From: Anaerolinea thermophila
GTDB lineage: Bacteria; Chloroflexota; Anaerolineae; Anaerolineales; Villigracilaceae
Assembly: GCA_020722305.1 (NCBI GenBank)
Contig: DYLB01000012.1
Coordinates: 1 to 21,817 of the forward strand
Length of the DNA stretch: 21,817 nucleotides
Direction: 5' to 3'
Positions 6,511-13,969 of this stretch are shown here, in pieces (position 1 is the stretch's first letter; each line of letters begins with the position of its first letter). A program made the position numbers and the translations under genes. The notes below the pieces were generated by a model, which did no database searches, was not told the origin of the DNA, and saw nothing but the letters and a program-made list of their open reading frames with translations.

Positions 6511-8400
6511 ATGGGAAAAATCATCGGTATTGACCTCGGGACGACCAACAGCGTGGTCGCCGTTATAGAAGGCGGCCAGCCAACTGTGATCACTACCGCC
6601 GAAGGCGGGCGGCTTTGCCCGTCGGTGGTGGCGTTCAACAAGAACGGTGAACGCATGGTCGGCCAGACCGCCAAGCGCCAGGCCGTGATCAATTCTGAGA
6701 ATACCCTGTATTCCATCAAGCGTTTCATCGGCCGCCGCTACGAGGAAACCGAAATCGAGCGCAAGATGGTGCCTTTCACCGTCGTGGAAGGCCCCTCGAA
6801 CGACGTGCGCATCAAGGTGCCGGTCAACAACCGCGAATACAGCCCGCAGGAGATCAGCGCCATGGTGCTGGCCAAACTCAAAGCCGACGCGGAAGCCTAC
6901 CTCGGCGAAACCGTGACCCAGGCGGTCATCACCGTCCCGGCTTATTTCAACGACAGCCAGCGCCAGGCAACCAAAGACGCCGGAAAGATCGCCGGTCTCG
7001 AAGTGATGCGCATCATCAACGAACCGACCGCTTCGGCCCTGGCTTATGGGCTGGACAAGAAGAAAAACGAAACCATCCTGGTCTTCGACCTGGGCGGCGG
7101 CACCTTCGACGTCTCAGTCCTGGAAGTGGGCGAGGGCGTGATCGAAGTCAAGGCCACCAACGGCGATACCCACCTGGGCGGCGACGACTGGGACCAGCGC
7201 ATCGTCACCTGGGCCGCGGACGAGTTCAAGCGGGAGCAGGGCATTGACCTGCGCAGCGACCGCCAGGCGCTCCAGCGTTTGCGCGAGGCCGCCGAAAAGG
7301 CCAAGATCGAACTTTCGACGATGATGGAGACCGAGATCAACCTGCCCTACATCACCGCCGACGCCAGCGGCCCCAAACACATGCAGTTGAAACTGACCCG
7401 CGCCAAATTCGAGCAGATGACCGAAGACCTGCTCCGCCGCTGCCGCGTGCCCTTCGAATCGGCCCTCAAGGACGCCGGGATCAACGCAGGCAACCTCAAC
7501 GAGGTGGTCCTGGTCGGGGGCTCGACGCGCATGCCCATGGTCCAGGATTTGGTCCGCTCGCTGACGGGCAAGGAACCCAACAAGGGCGTCAATCCCGACG
7601 AGGTGGTCGCGGTCGGGGCAGCCATCCAGGGCGGCGTGCTGGGCGGCGAAGTCAAAGACATCCTGTTGCTCGACGTGACCCCGCTCTCGCTGGGTGTCGA
7701 AACCCTGGGCAGCGTGATGACCGTGATGATCGAACGCAACACCACCATCCCGGTGCGCAAGACCGAGACCTACTCGACCGCCGCCGACAACCAGACCGCA
7801 GTGGACATCCACGTGCTGCAAGGCGAACGCCCGATGGCCGCCGACAACATGAGCCTGGGCCGTTTCCGCCTGGACGGTATCCCCCCGGCGCCGCGCGGCA
7901 TCCCGCAGATCGAAGTGACCTTCGACATTGACGCCAACGGCATCCTGCACGTGACCGCCAAAGACAAGGCCACCGGCAAGGAACAGAAAGTGACTATCAC
8001 CGCTTCGACCAACCTGAGCAAGGACGAGGTCGAGCGCAAGGTGCAAGAGGCCCGCCAGCACGAGGCCGAAGACAAGAAGCGCCGTGAACTGATCGAGGCC
8101 CGCAACAATGCCGACAGCCTGGCCTACCAGACTGAAAAAACCCTGAGAGATTTGGGCGACAAGGTCCCGGCGGGCGAGCGCAGCAATATCGAAGCCAAGA
8201 TCAACGATCTCAAACAGGCCGCTCAATCAGACGATACGGCCCGGATCAAGAAACTGAGCGAGGAAGTCCAGCAAGCCTTCCACGCCCTCAGTCAGCAGCT
8301 CTACGCCCAGGGGCAGCCGCAGCCCGAAACCCCCGGCGGCCCGTCCACCCCGCCAGGGGACGACGGCGACGTCATTGACGGCGAAGTGCGCGAAGCGTAA
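6511..8400 (+). CDS. dnaK: Chaperone protein DnaK (Hsp70)
   Basis: This ATP-dependent cytoplasmic chaperone binds exposed hydrophobic peptides during folding and stress, cycling with DnaJ and GrpE. It has 629 residues, close to the usual 610-640. The ATPase domain shows the phosphate-1 loop (GIDLGTTNS, residues 4-12), the phosphate-2 loop (FDLGGGTFDVS) and the adenosine motif (VVLVGGSTRMP). The substrate-binding domain begins at DVTPLSLGVETLG, and the helical lid ends in an acidic, Gly/Pro-rich tail with DVIDGEV, as in other bacterial DnaK. AGGAG at 6498-6502 supports the start. It stands alone: no grpE, dnaJ or hrcA is adjacent, and no CIRCE element (TTAGCACTC-type inverted repeat) was seen upstream. 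Its own terminator follows. It may be a second, accessory copy; this window cannot tell. Confidence 0.97.
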   Translation: MGKIIGIDLGTTNSVVAVIEGGQPTVITTAEGGRLCPSVVAFNKNGERMVGQTAKRQAVINSENTLYSIKRFIGRRYEETEIERKMVPFTVVEGPSNDVRIKVPVNNREYSPQEISAMVLAKLKADAEAYLGETVTQAVITVPAYFNDSQRQATKDAGKIAGLEVMRIINEPTASALAYGLDKKKNETILVFDLGGGTFDVSVLEVGEGVIEVKATNGDTHLGGDDWDQRIVTWAADEFKREQGIDLRSDRQALQRLREAAEKAKIELSTMMETEINLPYITADASGPKHMQLKLTRAKFEQMTEDLLRRCRVPFESALKDAGINAGNLNEVVLVGGSTRMPMVQDLVRSLTGKEPNKGVNPDEVVAVGAAIQGGVLGGEVKDILLLDVTPLSLGVETLGSVMTVMIERNTTIPVRKTETYSTAADNQTAVDIHVLQGERPMAADNMSLGRFRLDGIPPAPRGIPQIEVTFDIDANGILHVTAKDKATGKEQKVTITASTNLSKDEVERKVQEARQHEAEDKKRRELIEARNNADSLAYQTEKTLRDLGDKVPAGERSNIEAKINDLKQAAQSDDTARIKKLSEEVQQAFHALSQQLYAQGQPQPETPGGPSTPPGDDGDVIDGEVREA

Positions 8401-8409
8401 AGAATGACA

Positions 8410-8447
8410 CAAAACGGGCGACCGGTAACCACCGGCCGCCCATTTTG
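8410..8447 (+). terminator. Intrinsic terminator after dnaK
   Basis: Arms 8410-8426 and 8431-8447 form a 17-bp stem with two mismatches and a 4-nt loop (core gggcgaccggt / accggccgccc). The right arm ends in TTTT. It begins 9 nt after the dnaK stop, and the A-run on the left arm would let it work on the other strand too. Confidence 0.85.
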
Positions 8448-8472
8448 ATTCTGGGATACGAAGCCCGATTAA

Positions 8473-8501
8473 TTGACTCTCCCCTCAATTTGCTGTACAC
8501 T
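8473..8501 (+). promoter_or_regulatory. Sigma70-type promoter for the YfcC-family transporter gene
   Basis: TTGACT (8473-8478) and TACACT (8496-8501) lie 17 nt apart, near the consensus. Transcription would start around 8508, giving a leader of about 38 nt with AGGAG at 8535-8539 before the ATG at 8546. It follows the dnaK terminator directly, so this is a separate transcription unit. Confidence 0.75.
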
Positions 8502-8545
8502 AACCCCATCCCACGATATCCACATCCCACTCTCAGGAGCCTCAC

Positions 8546-9988
8546 ATGGAACAGAAGTCCGGCGCTCAGATCAGCAAGAAAGCCTTCATCCAGGCCGTTG
8601 TCATCCTCTTCGTGTTGATGATCGTCGCGGGGGTTTTGACGCGGCTCGTCCCGGCCGGAAGCTACTCCCGTTTCGAGATCGAGGGCCGCCAAGTCATCGC
8701 CCCCGATTCCTTCCGCTTGACCGAAAGGCCGGATTACCCCATCTGGCGCTGGTTCACCGCCCCCTTCGAGGTCTTCGCCGCCCAAGACAGCTTCACCGTC
8801 ATCGGCATCATCGTCTTCATTCTCCTGGTCGGCACCGCCTTCGGCGTGATGGATCGCAGCGGCATCCTGCAAGCGGTCATCTCGAAGATCGTCAAAACTT
8901 ACGGCGGGCGCAAATACACCCTGCTGCTGGTGGTGACCTTCTTCTTCATGGCCCTGGGCGGCTTCTTCGGCATCTTCGAAGAAATCATCCCGCTCGTGCC
9001 GATCATGGTCGCCCTGGCTTATTCCCTCGGCTGGGATTCATTGACCGGGCTGGGCATGTCGGTGCTGGCAACCAACGTTGGCTTCTCGACTGCGGTCTTC
9101 AACCCCTTCACCATCGGCATCGCCCACCAGCTCTCCGGCCTGCCGCTCTTTTCGGGAGCCGGGCCGCGCCTCCTGTTGTTCTTCATCGTTTACGGCATCC
9201 TGGCCGCCTTCCTGACCACCTACGCCCGCAAGATCGAGAAGAAGTCCGAAGCCTCGGCGGTCTACGCCGAAGACAAAGCCGAAAAAGCCCGCCACGGCAG
9301 CTTCGAACTCAACCACGCCCTCGACGAAGACCCGCGGATGCGCCGGGCGGCCATCTTCCTGGGCGTGTTCTTCGCCCTGATCCTGACCGTGCTGGTACTC
9401 TCACCTTTTGTCGAAATCCTGTCCGACCTGGCCCTGCCGCTGACCGGACTGCTCTTCGTCATCGGCGGGATTGGGGCCGGGCTGATCGCCGGAGCAGGCA
9501 AAGCCGCCTGGCGAGCTGCCTGGGACGGGTTCGTGGGCATTTCCCCCGCCATCCCGCTCTTGATGATGGCCGCCAGCGTCCGGCACATCATCGCCAGCGG
9601 CGGCATCCTCGACACCCTCCTGAACTACACCGTCACTGCCGTCACCGGCGTCAACCCCTTCGCGGCCGCGCTGGCCATCTACGGGCTGACCCTGGTGCTC
9701 GAACTCTTCATCCCCTCCGGCTCGGCCAAAGCCTTCCTGCTCATCCCGATCGTCATGCCGCTGGCCGATCTGCTGGGCGTCAACCGCCAGATCGCGGTCA
9801 GCGCCTACGTCTTCGGCGACGGCTTCTCGAACATGGTTTACCCCACCAACGCCGCCCTGCTCATCGCCCTCAGCCTGACGGTCATCACCTATCCCAAGTG
9901 GTTCAGGTGGGTCATCAAACTGTGGTTCTGGGTCATCCTGGTCACGGTCGCATTTTTGGGGCTGGCGGTGCTGTTCAATTACCAGTAA
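8546..9988 (+). CDS. yfcC: YfcC-family membrane transporter
   Basis: This 480-residue polytopic membrane protein belongs to the YfcC/DcuC-like group (anaerobic C4-dicarboxylate carrier and arginine/ornithine-type carriers). It has about twelve hydrophobic segments. Recognisable features are the N-terminal segment followed by RLVPAGSYSRFE, the GGFFGIFEEIIPLVPIMVAL segment and the re-entrant-like ATNVGFSTAVFNPFTIGIAH. The second half carries FIPSGSAKAFLLIPIVMPL and the final DGFSNMVYPTNAALLIAL. A cytoplasmic charged loop (KIEKKSEASAVYAEDKAEK) divides the halves. The start is set by AGGAG 6 nt upstream and a good promoter. The family often has an unassigned substrate; proposals are dicarboxylates, amino acids or small peptides. 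The hydrolase gene 78 nt downstream hints at a peptide or acyl-amino-acid substrate, which is inference. Confidence 0.9.
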   Translation: MEQKSGAQISKKAFIQAVVILFVLMIVAGVLTRLVPAGSYSRFEIEGRQVIAPDSFRLTERPDYPIWRWFTAPFEVFAAQDSFTVIGIIVFILLVGTAFGVMDRSGILQAVISKIVKTYGGRKYTLLLVVTFFFMALGGFFGIFEEIIPLVPIMVALAYSLGWDSLTGLGMSVLATNVGFSTAVFNPFTIGIAHQLSGLPLFSGAGPRLLLFFIVYGILAAFLTTYARKIEKKSEASAVYAEDKAEKARHGSFELNHALDEDPRMRRAAIFLGVFFALILTVLVLSPFVEILSDLALPLTGLLFVIGGIGAGLIAGAGKAAWRAAWDGFVGISPAIPLLMMAASVRHIIASGGILDTLLNYTVTAVTGVNPFAAALAIYGLTLVLELFIPSGSAKAFLLIPIVMPLADLLGVNRQIAVSAYVFGDGFSNMVYPTNAALLIALSLTVITYPKWFRWVIKLWFWVILVTVAFLGLAVLFNYQ

Positions 9989-9996
9989 AATTTGCC

Positions 9997-10042
9997 GTCC
10001 TGAGCGGAGCCGTCCGTTTTTGGGACGGCGTAGTCGAAGGAC
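9997..10042. repeat. Palindromic intergenic repeat (GTCCTGAGCG...CGAAGGAC type)
   Basis: The core arms gccgtcc (10009-10015) and ggacggc (10023-10029) pair perfectly around gtttttg. The outer ends gtcctgagc and tcgaaggac extend the symmetry imperfectly. This resembles a very common dispersed bacterial palindrome. It lies in the 78-nt gap between the transporter and the hydrolase and has no U-run after the stem, so read-through into the hydrolase gene is likely. Confidence 0.7.
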
Positions 10043-10066
10043 ATTGATAAAGATTGGATTTTCCCG

Positions 10067-11179
10067 ATGCTGAACATTCCCGCCTCTTACGACGACTCCC
10101 GCGCCCGCTTCCTGTCCTATGCGGAGCGCATCCGGGACCTGTGGCCTGCGGCGCGTTTCGACGCCCACCCCCTGGCCTTTGACCCCTCCGTCTCCATAGA
10201 CTGGTGCTCTGCCGAGGCCATCGAACGCAAAGACCGGCTCTTCATCCTGACCACCGGCCTGCACGGCATCGAGGGCTATCTCGGCGCGGCCATGCTCGAC
10301 CTTTTCGTCAACGACTATCTGCCGCGTTTCGACCCTGCTGCGAGCGGCATCTTGCTCGTCCATGCGGTCAACCCCTGGGGCATGAAACACTGGCGGCGCA
10401 ATAATCCCTACAATGTGGACCTGAACCGTAATTTCTGCGACCCATCCGCATTGAAAAATATAAACCCTGATTATGATCCGCTCTTCGACTTCCTCAATCC
10501 ATCCGGACCGCTCAAGAGCGTGGTTTACAGCACGGCCAGGTTCGCCTGGCAAACCGTCAGCACCATCCGCCGGTTTGGAGTCAAACGCATTCGCGAAGCG
10601 ACCTTGATGGGACAGTACCGCCACCCCGAAGGCATCTACTTTGGCGGCGTGGAGATGCAGGAGGAAACGGAAGTCATGCAATCCCTGTTCCAAGACGCCA
10701 TCACGGGCTATGCGCAAGTCACACACCTCGACATGCACACCGCTTACGGCCCGCGCCACCAGATGACCCTGGTCAACTCGCCGCGCGAGAGGATGACCTC
10801 CGTCGAAACGGCGAGCAGGTTTGGGGTCCCGCGCGTGGCGGCTGCCAACCCAGACGAGTTCTACACCATCCACGGCGACATGACCGATTACCTCTACGCC
10901 CTGGTCAGGGAAAAGTCCCCGAGTACGAAAATCTACTCCGGGACATTCGAATTCGGCACCTTTGGCGATTCGCTGATAGCAGGAATCCGCAGCCTGCGCA
11001 TCACCATCCTGAAGAACCAAGCCAATCTCTTCGGGGCCAATCCTGCCGCTCAAGCCTGGATAGACGAGGAGTACCGCGAACTGTACCTGCCGGCTGACCC
11101 GGCCTGGCGCGCCAAAGCCGAAGCCGACGGACGGCAAGCCTTCGAGGGGATTTTGCAGGCAGAAGGGTTTATCAGCTAA
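10067..11179 (+). CDS. DUF2817 / M14-like zinc carboxypeptidase-type hydrolase
   Basis: This 370-residue protein matches the DUF2817 group of the M14 carboxypeptidase clan. The zinc ligands are readable: His66 and Glu69 in GLHGIEG, and His224 in LDMHTAYG. Glu295 in TFEFGTFG is the expected catalytic glutamate. NNPYNVDLNRNF provides the conserved Asn-Arg that holds a substrate carboxylate in M14 enzymes. No signal peptide or membrane segment is seen, so it should act in the cytoplasm, hydrolysing peptides or N-acyl amino acids. The start at 10067 lacks a clear Shine-Dalgarno sequence. It follows the YfcC-type transporter by 78 nt on the same strand without a terminator between, so they may share a transcript and a substrate. 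The exact substrate is unknown. Confidence 0.85.
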   Translation: MLNIPASYDDSRARFLSYAERIRDLWPAARFDAHPLAFDPSVSIDWCSAEAIERKDRLFILTTGLHGIEGYLGAAMLDLFVNDYLPRFDPAASGILLVHAVNPWGMKHWRRNNPYNVDLNRNFCDPSALKNINPDYDPLFDFLNPSGPLKSVVYSTARFAWQTVSTIRRFGVKRIREATLMGQYRHPEGIYFGGVEMQEETEVMQSLFQDAITGYAQVTHLDMHTAYGPRHQMTLVNSPRERMTSVETASRFGVPRVAAANPDEFYTIHGDMTDYLYALVREKSPSTKIYSGTFEFGTFGDSLIAGIRSLRITILKNQANLFGANPAAQAWIDEEYRELYLPADPAWRAKAEADGRQAFEGILQAEGFIS

Positions 11180-11246
11180 AATCCAATTTTTTATGGCTCT
11201 TTGGGATGTTCCGTGATGCGTCCCCATATCTGGCAACACGCCGTAA

Positions 11247-11264
11247 GGCGGAATTAATTCCGCC
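11247..11264. repeat. Perfect 18-bp palindrome between convergent genes
   Basis: ggcggaattaattccgcc is fully self-complementary and is set in a larger imperfect palindrome of the GTAGGGCGGAATTAATTCCGCC type, which is common in bacterial intergenic DNA. It lies between the convergent hydrolase gene (+) and the glycosyltransferase gene (-). No long T-run follows on either side, so a terminator role is possible but not shown. Confidence 0.75.
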
Positions 11265-11331
11265 CTACATCTGGCGGATCGCCACGCCAATTCCCAATGA
11301 ACCTTTTTTATTTCCGGTAGACTCTATTTTC

Positions 11332-11356
11332 GCTATCCACACAAAAAGGTGATAGC
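11332..11356. other. Hairpin at the 3' end of the minus-strand glycan operon
   Basis: gctatccac (11332-11340) pairs with gtgatagc (11349-11356) with one bulged base and loop acaaaaag. It lies 11 nt beyond the stop of the large membrane glycosyltransferase on the minus strand. Neither strand has a T-run directly after it, so it is at best a weak or factor-assisted end point. Confidence 0.35.
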
Positions 11357-11366
11357 ACCCTGCCAT

Positions 11367-13922
11367 CTACTTCTTACAATTCAGGGGCAACTTCAAAGGC
11401 TCTTTCAAGTACAGGATGTTCCCGTTTTCTCCAACTACGATCACAAACAAGCCTTCGACAATGGAAATGTCTAGGGTCTTTCTCGCGCCGCGTTTACAGC
11501 CGAATACGAACACCTCCACCGGGTTGGGAAAATATGCTGGCGCATCCGAGAGAGGCATATATATCGAACCGTTATCCATTCCAATAACCGTAAAGGCGAG
11601 CCGCGGGAACTCCTTTTTGACATAGGCATAATCCATCATAAAGCATTTATCGCATCCGGCATCCTGCTCACCATAGTAACGAGGGAAAAAAGCCAACCCA
11701 TGCAAAAAAATGGCGCGCTTGTCCTTATTGACCAGATTCTTAACGTTTGCAAGCCGCACTCCTTTGTCCCGCAAAAGTTCTTCCAGTCCATCCGCTTCGA
11801 GGTCTCGGAGAATCTCTTTGGTTGACTGCTGTTCGAAACGCTGCGGAATGACCCAACTGTTGAACGGCAAGCTCAGCCCAATCGCCAACAAGATCATCGA
11901 AGCAACCAGAAACGACCTGGAACCGGTTCGAGACTCCACAAGCTCCAAGCGGCCTCCCTCATCAAACAAAGATGGCCTTCCCAAGACGATCCGCGCCCAC
12001 GAGAGCAATTGCAGAACACCCAGTGAATAGTAGATGAAAAGCACCCAATCCACAGCAACGATGTAGCGGCTGCCGGATGTGCGCCCAAAAGCGTTAGCAA
12101 GGTTATAAGAAAAGTGAACCAACAATGGCAAAATTCCCGCCCAACGGGCACGCGCCCAGGCTGCGCCAATTCCCAGTGCCAAGAGCGACAGGTTGAGCAG
12201 AACGAAGAACCCGGTTTCTGGTGAAATTTCTCCCTCCCATCCCAACTGCCAGGGAGGTTGCGCAACCATATACTTCAAATTATGAAATCGGAACGTCGAG
12301 GGAAGTATGATAACGCTGGTTACCTCATTGTGCCAGAAATGCGACAAAACAAGGTATCCCATGCCAGGGTTATCGTTCTGGGCAGCAATGGCAGGTTCAA
12401 GCTGGGGCGGCAACGGCATCAAATCCGGTTTCACAACCGTCATTGAGGCATCGTAACGAGGCCCCAGATATGATTCGCTTTCAGGTAAAGTCAACTTAAA
12501 CCGTTCAAAAACCCGCTGAATTTTTTCCAACAGGTAATTTTCGCCCGTTGCCGATTGCGTAAATCCAAACCAGGGACCCATAACCAGCATCAAACCCAAA
12601 CCAAAAACAGCCGATGCAAAGAACCATGATTTCATCTGGCTGCGACCGTAGAGAAACAAGGCAAAGGCAATAATGAACGGCGCAATCAACGCCGGTGTCG
12701 GGCGGACCAGTGTGGCAATTCCCAGCAGTCCCCCGGCCCAGAGCGGGAGACTAAAATTGCCCTTACGTTTGAACCAAAGGACCCCCAGCAAAGTAAAAAC
12801 TGACAACATCAAAGCCGTAGGCATTTCAGACATCATCAACTTCGAGTGAGTTACCTGAATGTCCAGCACGGCGGCAATGGCATTCTTCTCTTTGAAAATC
12901 GCCAATATTGCCATCATCACCCCCGCCGCCCGGCTGTGGAGGCACTTGCCGATCAAAAAGAGCATTGCCGGATAAAAAGCAATGAAGAGGACCTGGACCA
13001 GGATCACCCTCTCATAACTCTGCCCGGCAATTGCGTGGAAAAGTGCCAGCAGCAACATGTACATGGGCTTATCCGTGAAAAGCCCATTGAAAATGCCGTT
13101 GCCAAGCAAGACCTGCTGGCCGCCAAAATCATAGAGTGCCGCATCCGAGAAGGGATAATACTCGAAATTTGGGGGGGTCGGACGCGGCAGGAAGTAGCTG
13201 CGCAGGAGGGGTTCCTGCTGCCAGACGATGGCCGCCGTCAGCCAGATCAGGACGAAAATCCCCGCATCGAACCGACGATGGGCCTGCTGGCCGTTTAACC
13301 GGCGCTCCCAAAAGAGGACCAACCCCGCCAAACCCAGCCCAAACAGCACCTGCAAACCCAACACCGGGACACCCGCCTCGTTCCACATGTCTATATCCCG
13401 CTTCAAGCCGATACCGGTGACGGCGATCCAACCCCAGAGCAGGAGGAAAACGCCCAGGGTGACGGCAGCCCCCCGCCAGAGCGCGGGATGCTCGCGCCAC
13501 TGAGCCTTGAGCGCGGCCCATTGCAGGCCCCTCTCAGCGACGCGCAGGGCTATCGCAACGGCAGCCAGCCACAGGGTCCAGGCGAGGAGCGGGTAGGCCC
13601 GCTCGAAGTAACCGCTCAAAGCCCCCAACTGGTACGAAGGCGTCCACACGGCGAGCCATCCGATCCCAAAAAGAAGTCCAAAAAGGGCGTCAAGTTTGCG
13701 GGAATGGCGCTCCACCCAGGCTGAAACCTTTTCGGCTTTCCAGGCGAGGAAAAGCAGGGCCAGCGTGAGAACCAGCGCGGCGAAAACGAGCGCCAATCGT
13801 TGAATCGAAAGCCCCAGGAAAATCGCCGAATCCGCCTCAGAAGGCCGGCGGAGCAAGAGAAACAACGCCAGGAGACCTCCCGGCGCTGTGAGGATTGCAA
13901 AGGTTTTGATTCGTTGAGTCAT
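11367..13922 (-). CDS. Large GT-C (GT39/ArnT-like) membrane glycosyltransferase
   Basis: This 851-residue protein is a multi-pass membrane glycosyltransferase that probably moves a sugar from a polyprenyl-phosphate donor on the outer side of the membrane. Residues 1-235 hold several hydrophobic segments. The stretch YPFSDAALYDFGGQ (256-269; Asp260, Asp265) followed by TDKPMYMLLLALFHAIAG resembles the first outer loop of GT39/ArnT enzymes, which carries the catalytic acid. Many further membrane segments follow, then a soluble domain of about 200 residues. AGGA lies 5 nt before the ATG. It is the last gene of the minus-strand operon, 47 nt after the sugar transferase gene. G+C falls from 44/60 (13441-13500) to 28/60 (12601-12660) within the gene, near residue 250, suggesting a mosaic. 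The acceptor is unknown. Confidence 0.75.
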   Translation of the reverse strand: MTQRIKTFAILTAPGGLLALFLLLRRPSEADSAIFLGLSIQRLALVFAALVLTLALLFLAWKAEKVSAWVERHSRKLDALFGLLFGIGWLAVWTPSYQLGALSGYFERAYPLLAWTLWLAAVAIALRVAERGLQWAALKAQWREHPALWRGAAVTLGVFLLLWGWIAVTGIGLKRDIDMWNEAGVPVLGLQVLFGLGLAGLVLFWERRLNGQQAHRRFDAGIFVLIWLTAAIVWQQEPLLRSYFLPRPTPPNFEYYPFSDAALYDFGGQQVLLGNGIFNGLFTDKPMYMLLLALFHAIAGQSYERVILVQVLFIAFYPAMLFLIGKCLHSRAAGVMMAILAIFKEKNAIAAVLDIQVTHSKLMMSEMPTALMLSVFTLLGVLWFKRKGNFSLPLWAGGLLGIATLVRPTPALIAPFIIAFALFLYGRSQMKSWFFASAVFGLGLMLVMGPWFGFTQSATGENYLLEKIQRVFERFKLTLPESESYLGPRYDASMTVVKPDLMPLPPQLEPAIAAQNDNPGMGYLVLSHFWHNEVTSVIILPSTFRFHNLKYMVAQPPWQLGWEGEISPETGFFVLLNLSLLALGIGAAWARARWAGILPLLVHFSYNLANAFGRTSGSRYIVAVDWVLFIYYSLGVLQLLSWARIVLGRPSLFDEGGRLELVESRTGSRSFLVASMILLAIGLSLPFNSWVIPQRFEQQSTKEILRDLEADGLEELLRDKGVRLANVKNLVNKDKRAIFLHGLAFFPRYYGEQDAGCDKCFMMDYAYVKKEFPRLAFTVIGMDNGSIYMPLSDAPAYFPNPVEVFVFGCKRGARKTLDISIVEGLFVIVVGENGNILYLKEPLKLPLNCKK

Positions 13923-13969
13923 GGGTTCCTACAGATACAATTTGGCGCGTTCTTTTCAGCCATGTGTTC

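Noticed and set aside
7114..8226. A 370-codon open frame antisense to dnaK
   Set aside because: Long antisense frames opposite dnaK are a known effect of its codon usage in GC-rich genomes. The sense frame has all Hsp70 motifs, and the antisense product is rich in Gly/Val/Arg/His with no recognisable domain or start signal.
8473..10047. A 524-codon plus-strand frame overlapping the YfcC-family gene
   Set aside because: The product is Arg/His/Pro-rich, typical of a shifted frame in GC-rich DNA, and it begins at the promoter of the real gene.
9401..11290. A 629-codon minus-strand frame opposite the transporter and hydrolase
   Set aside because: It spans two well-supported plus-strand genes and the repeat next to them. 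The product is low-complexity (Gly, Asp, Gln, Arg) without motifs.
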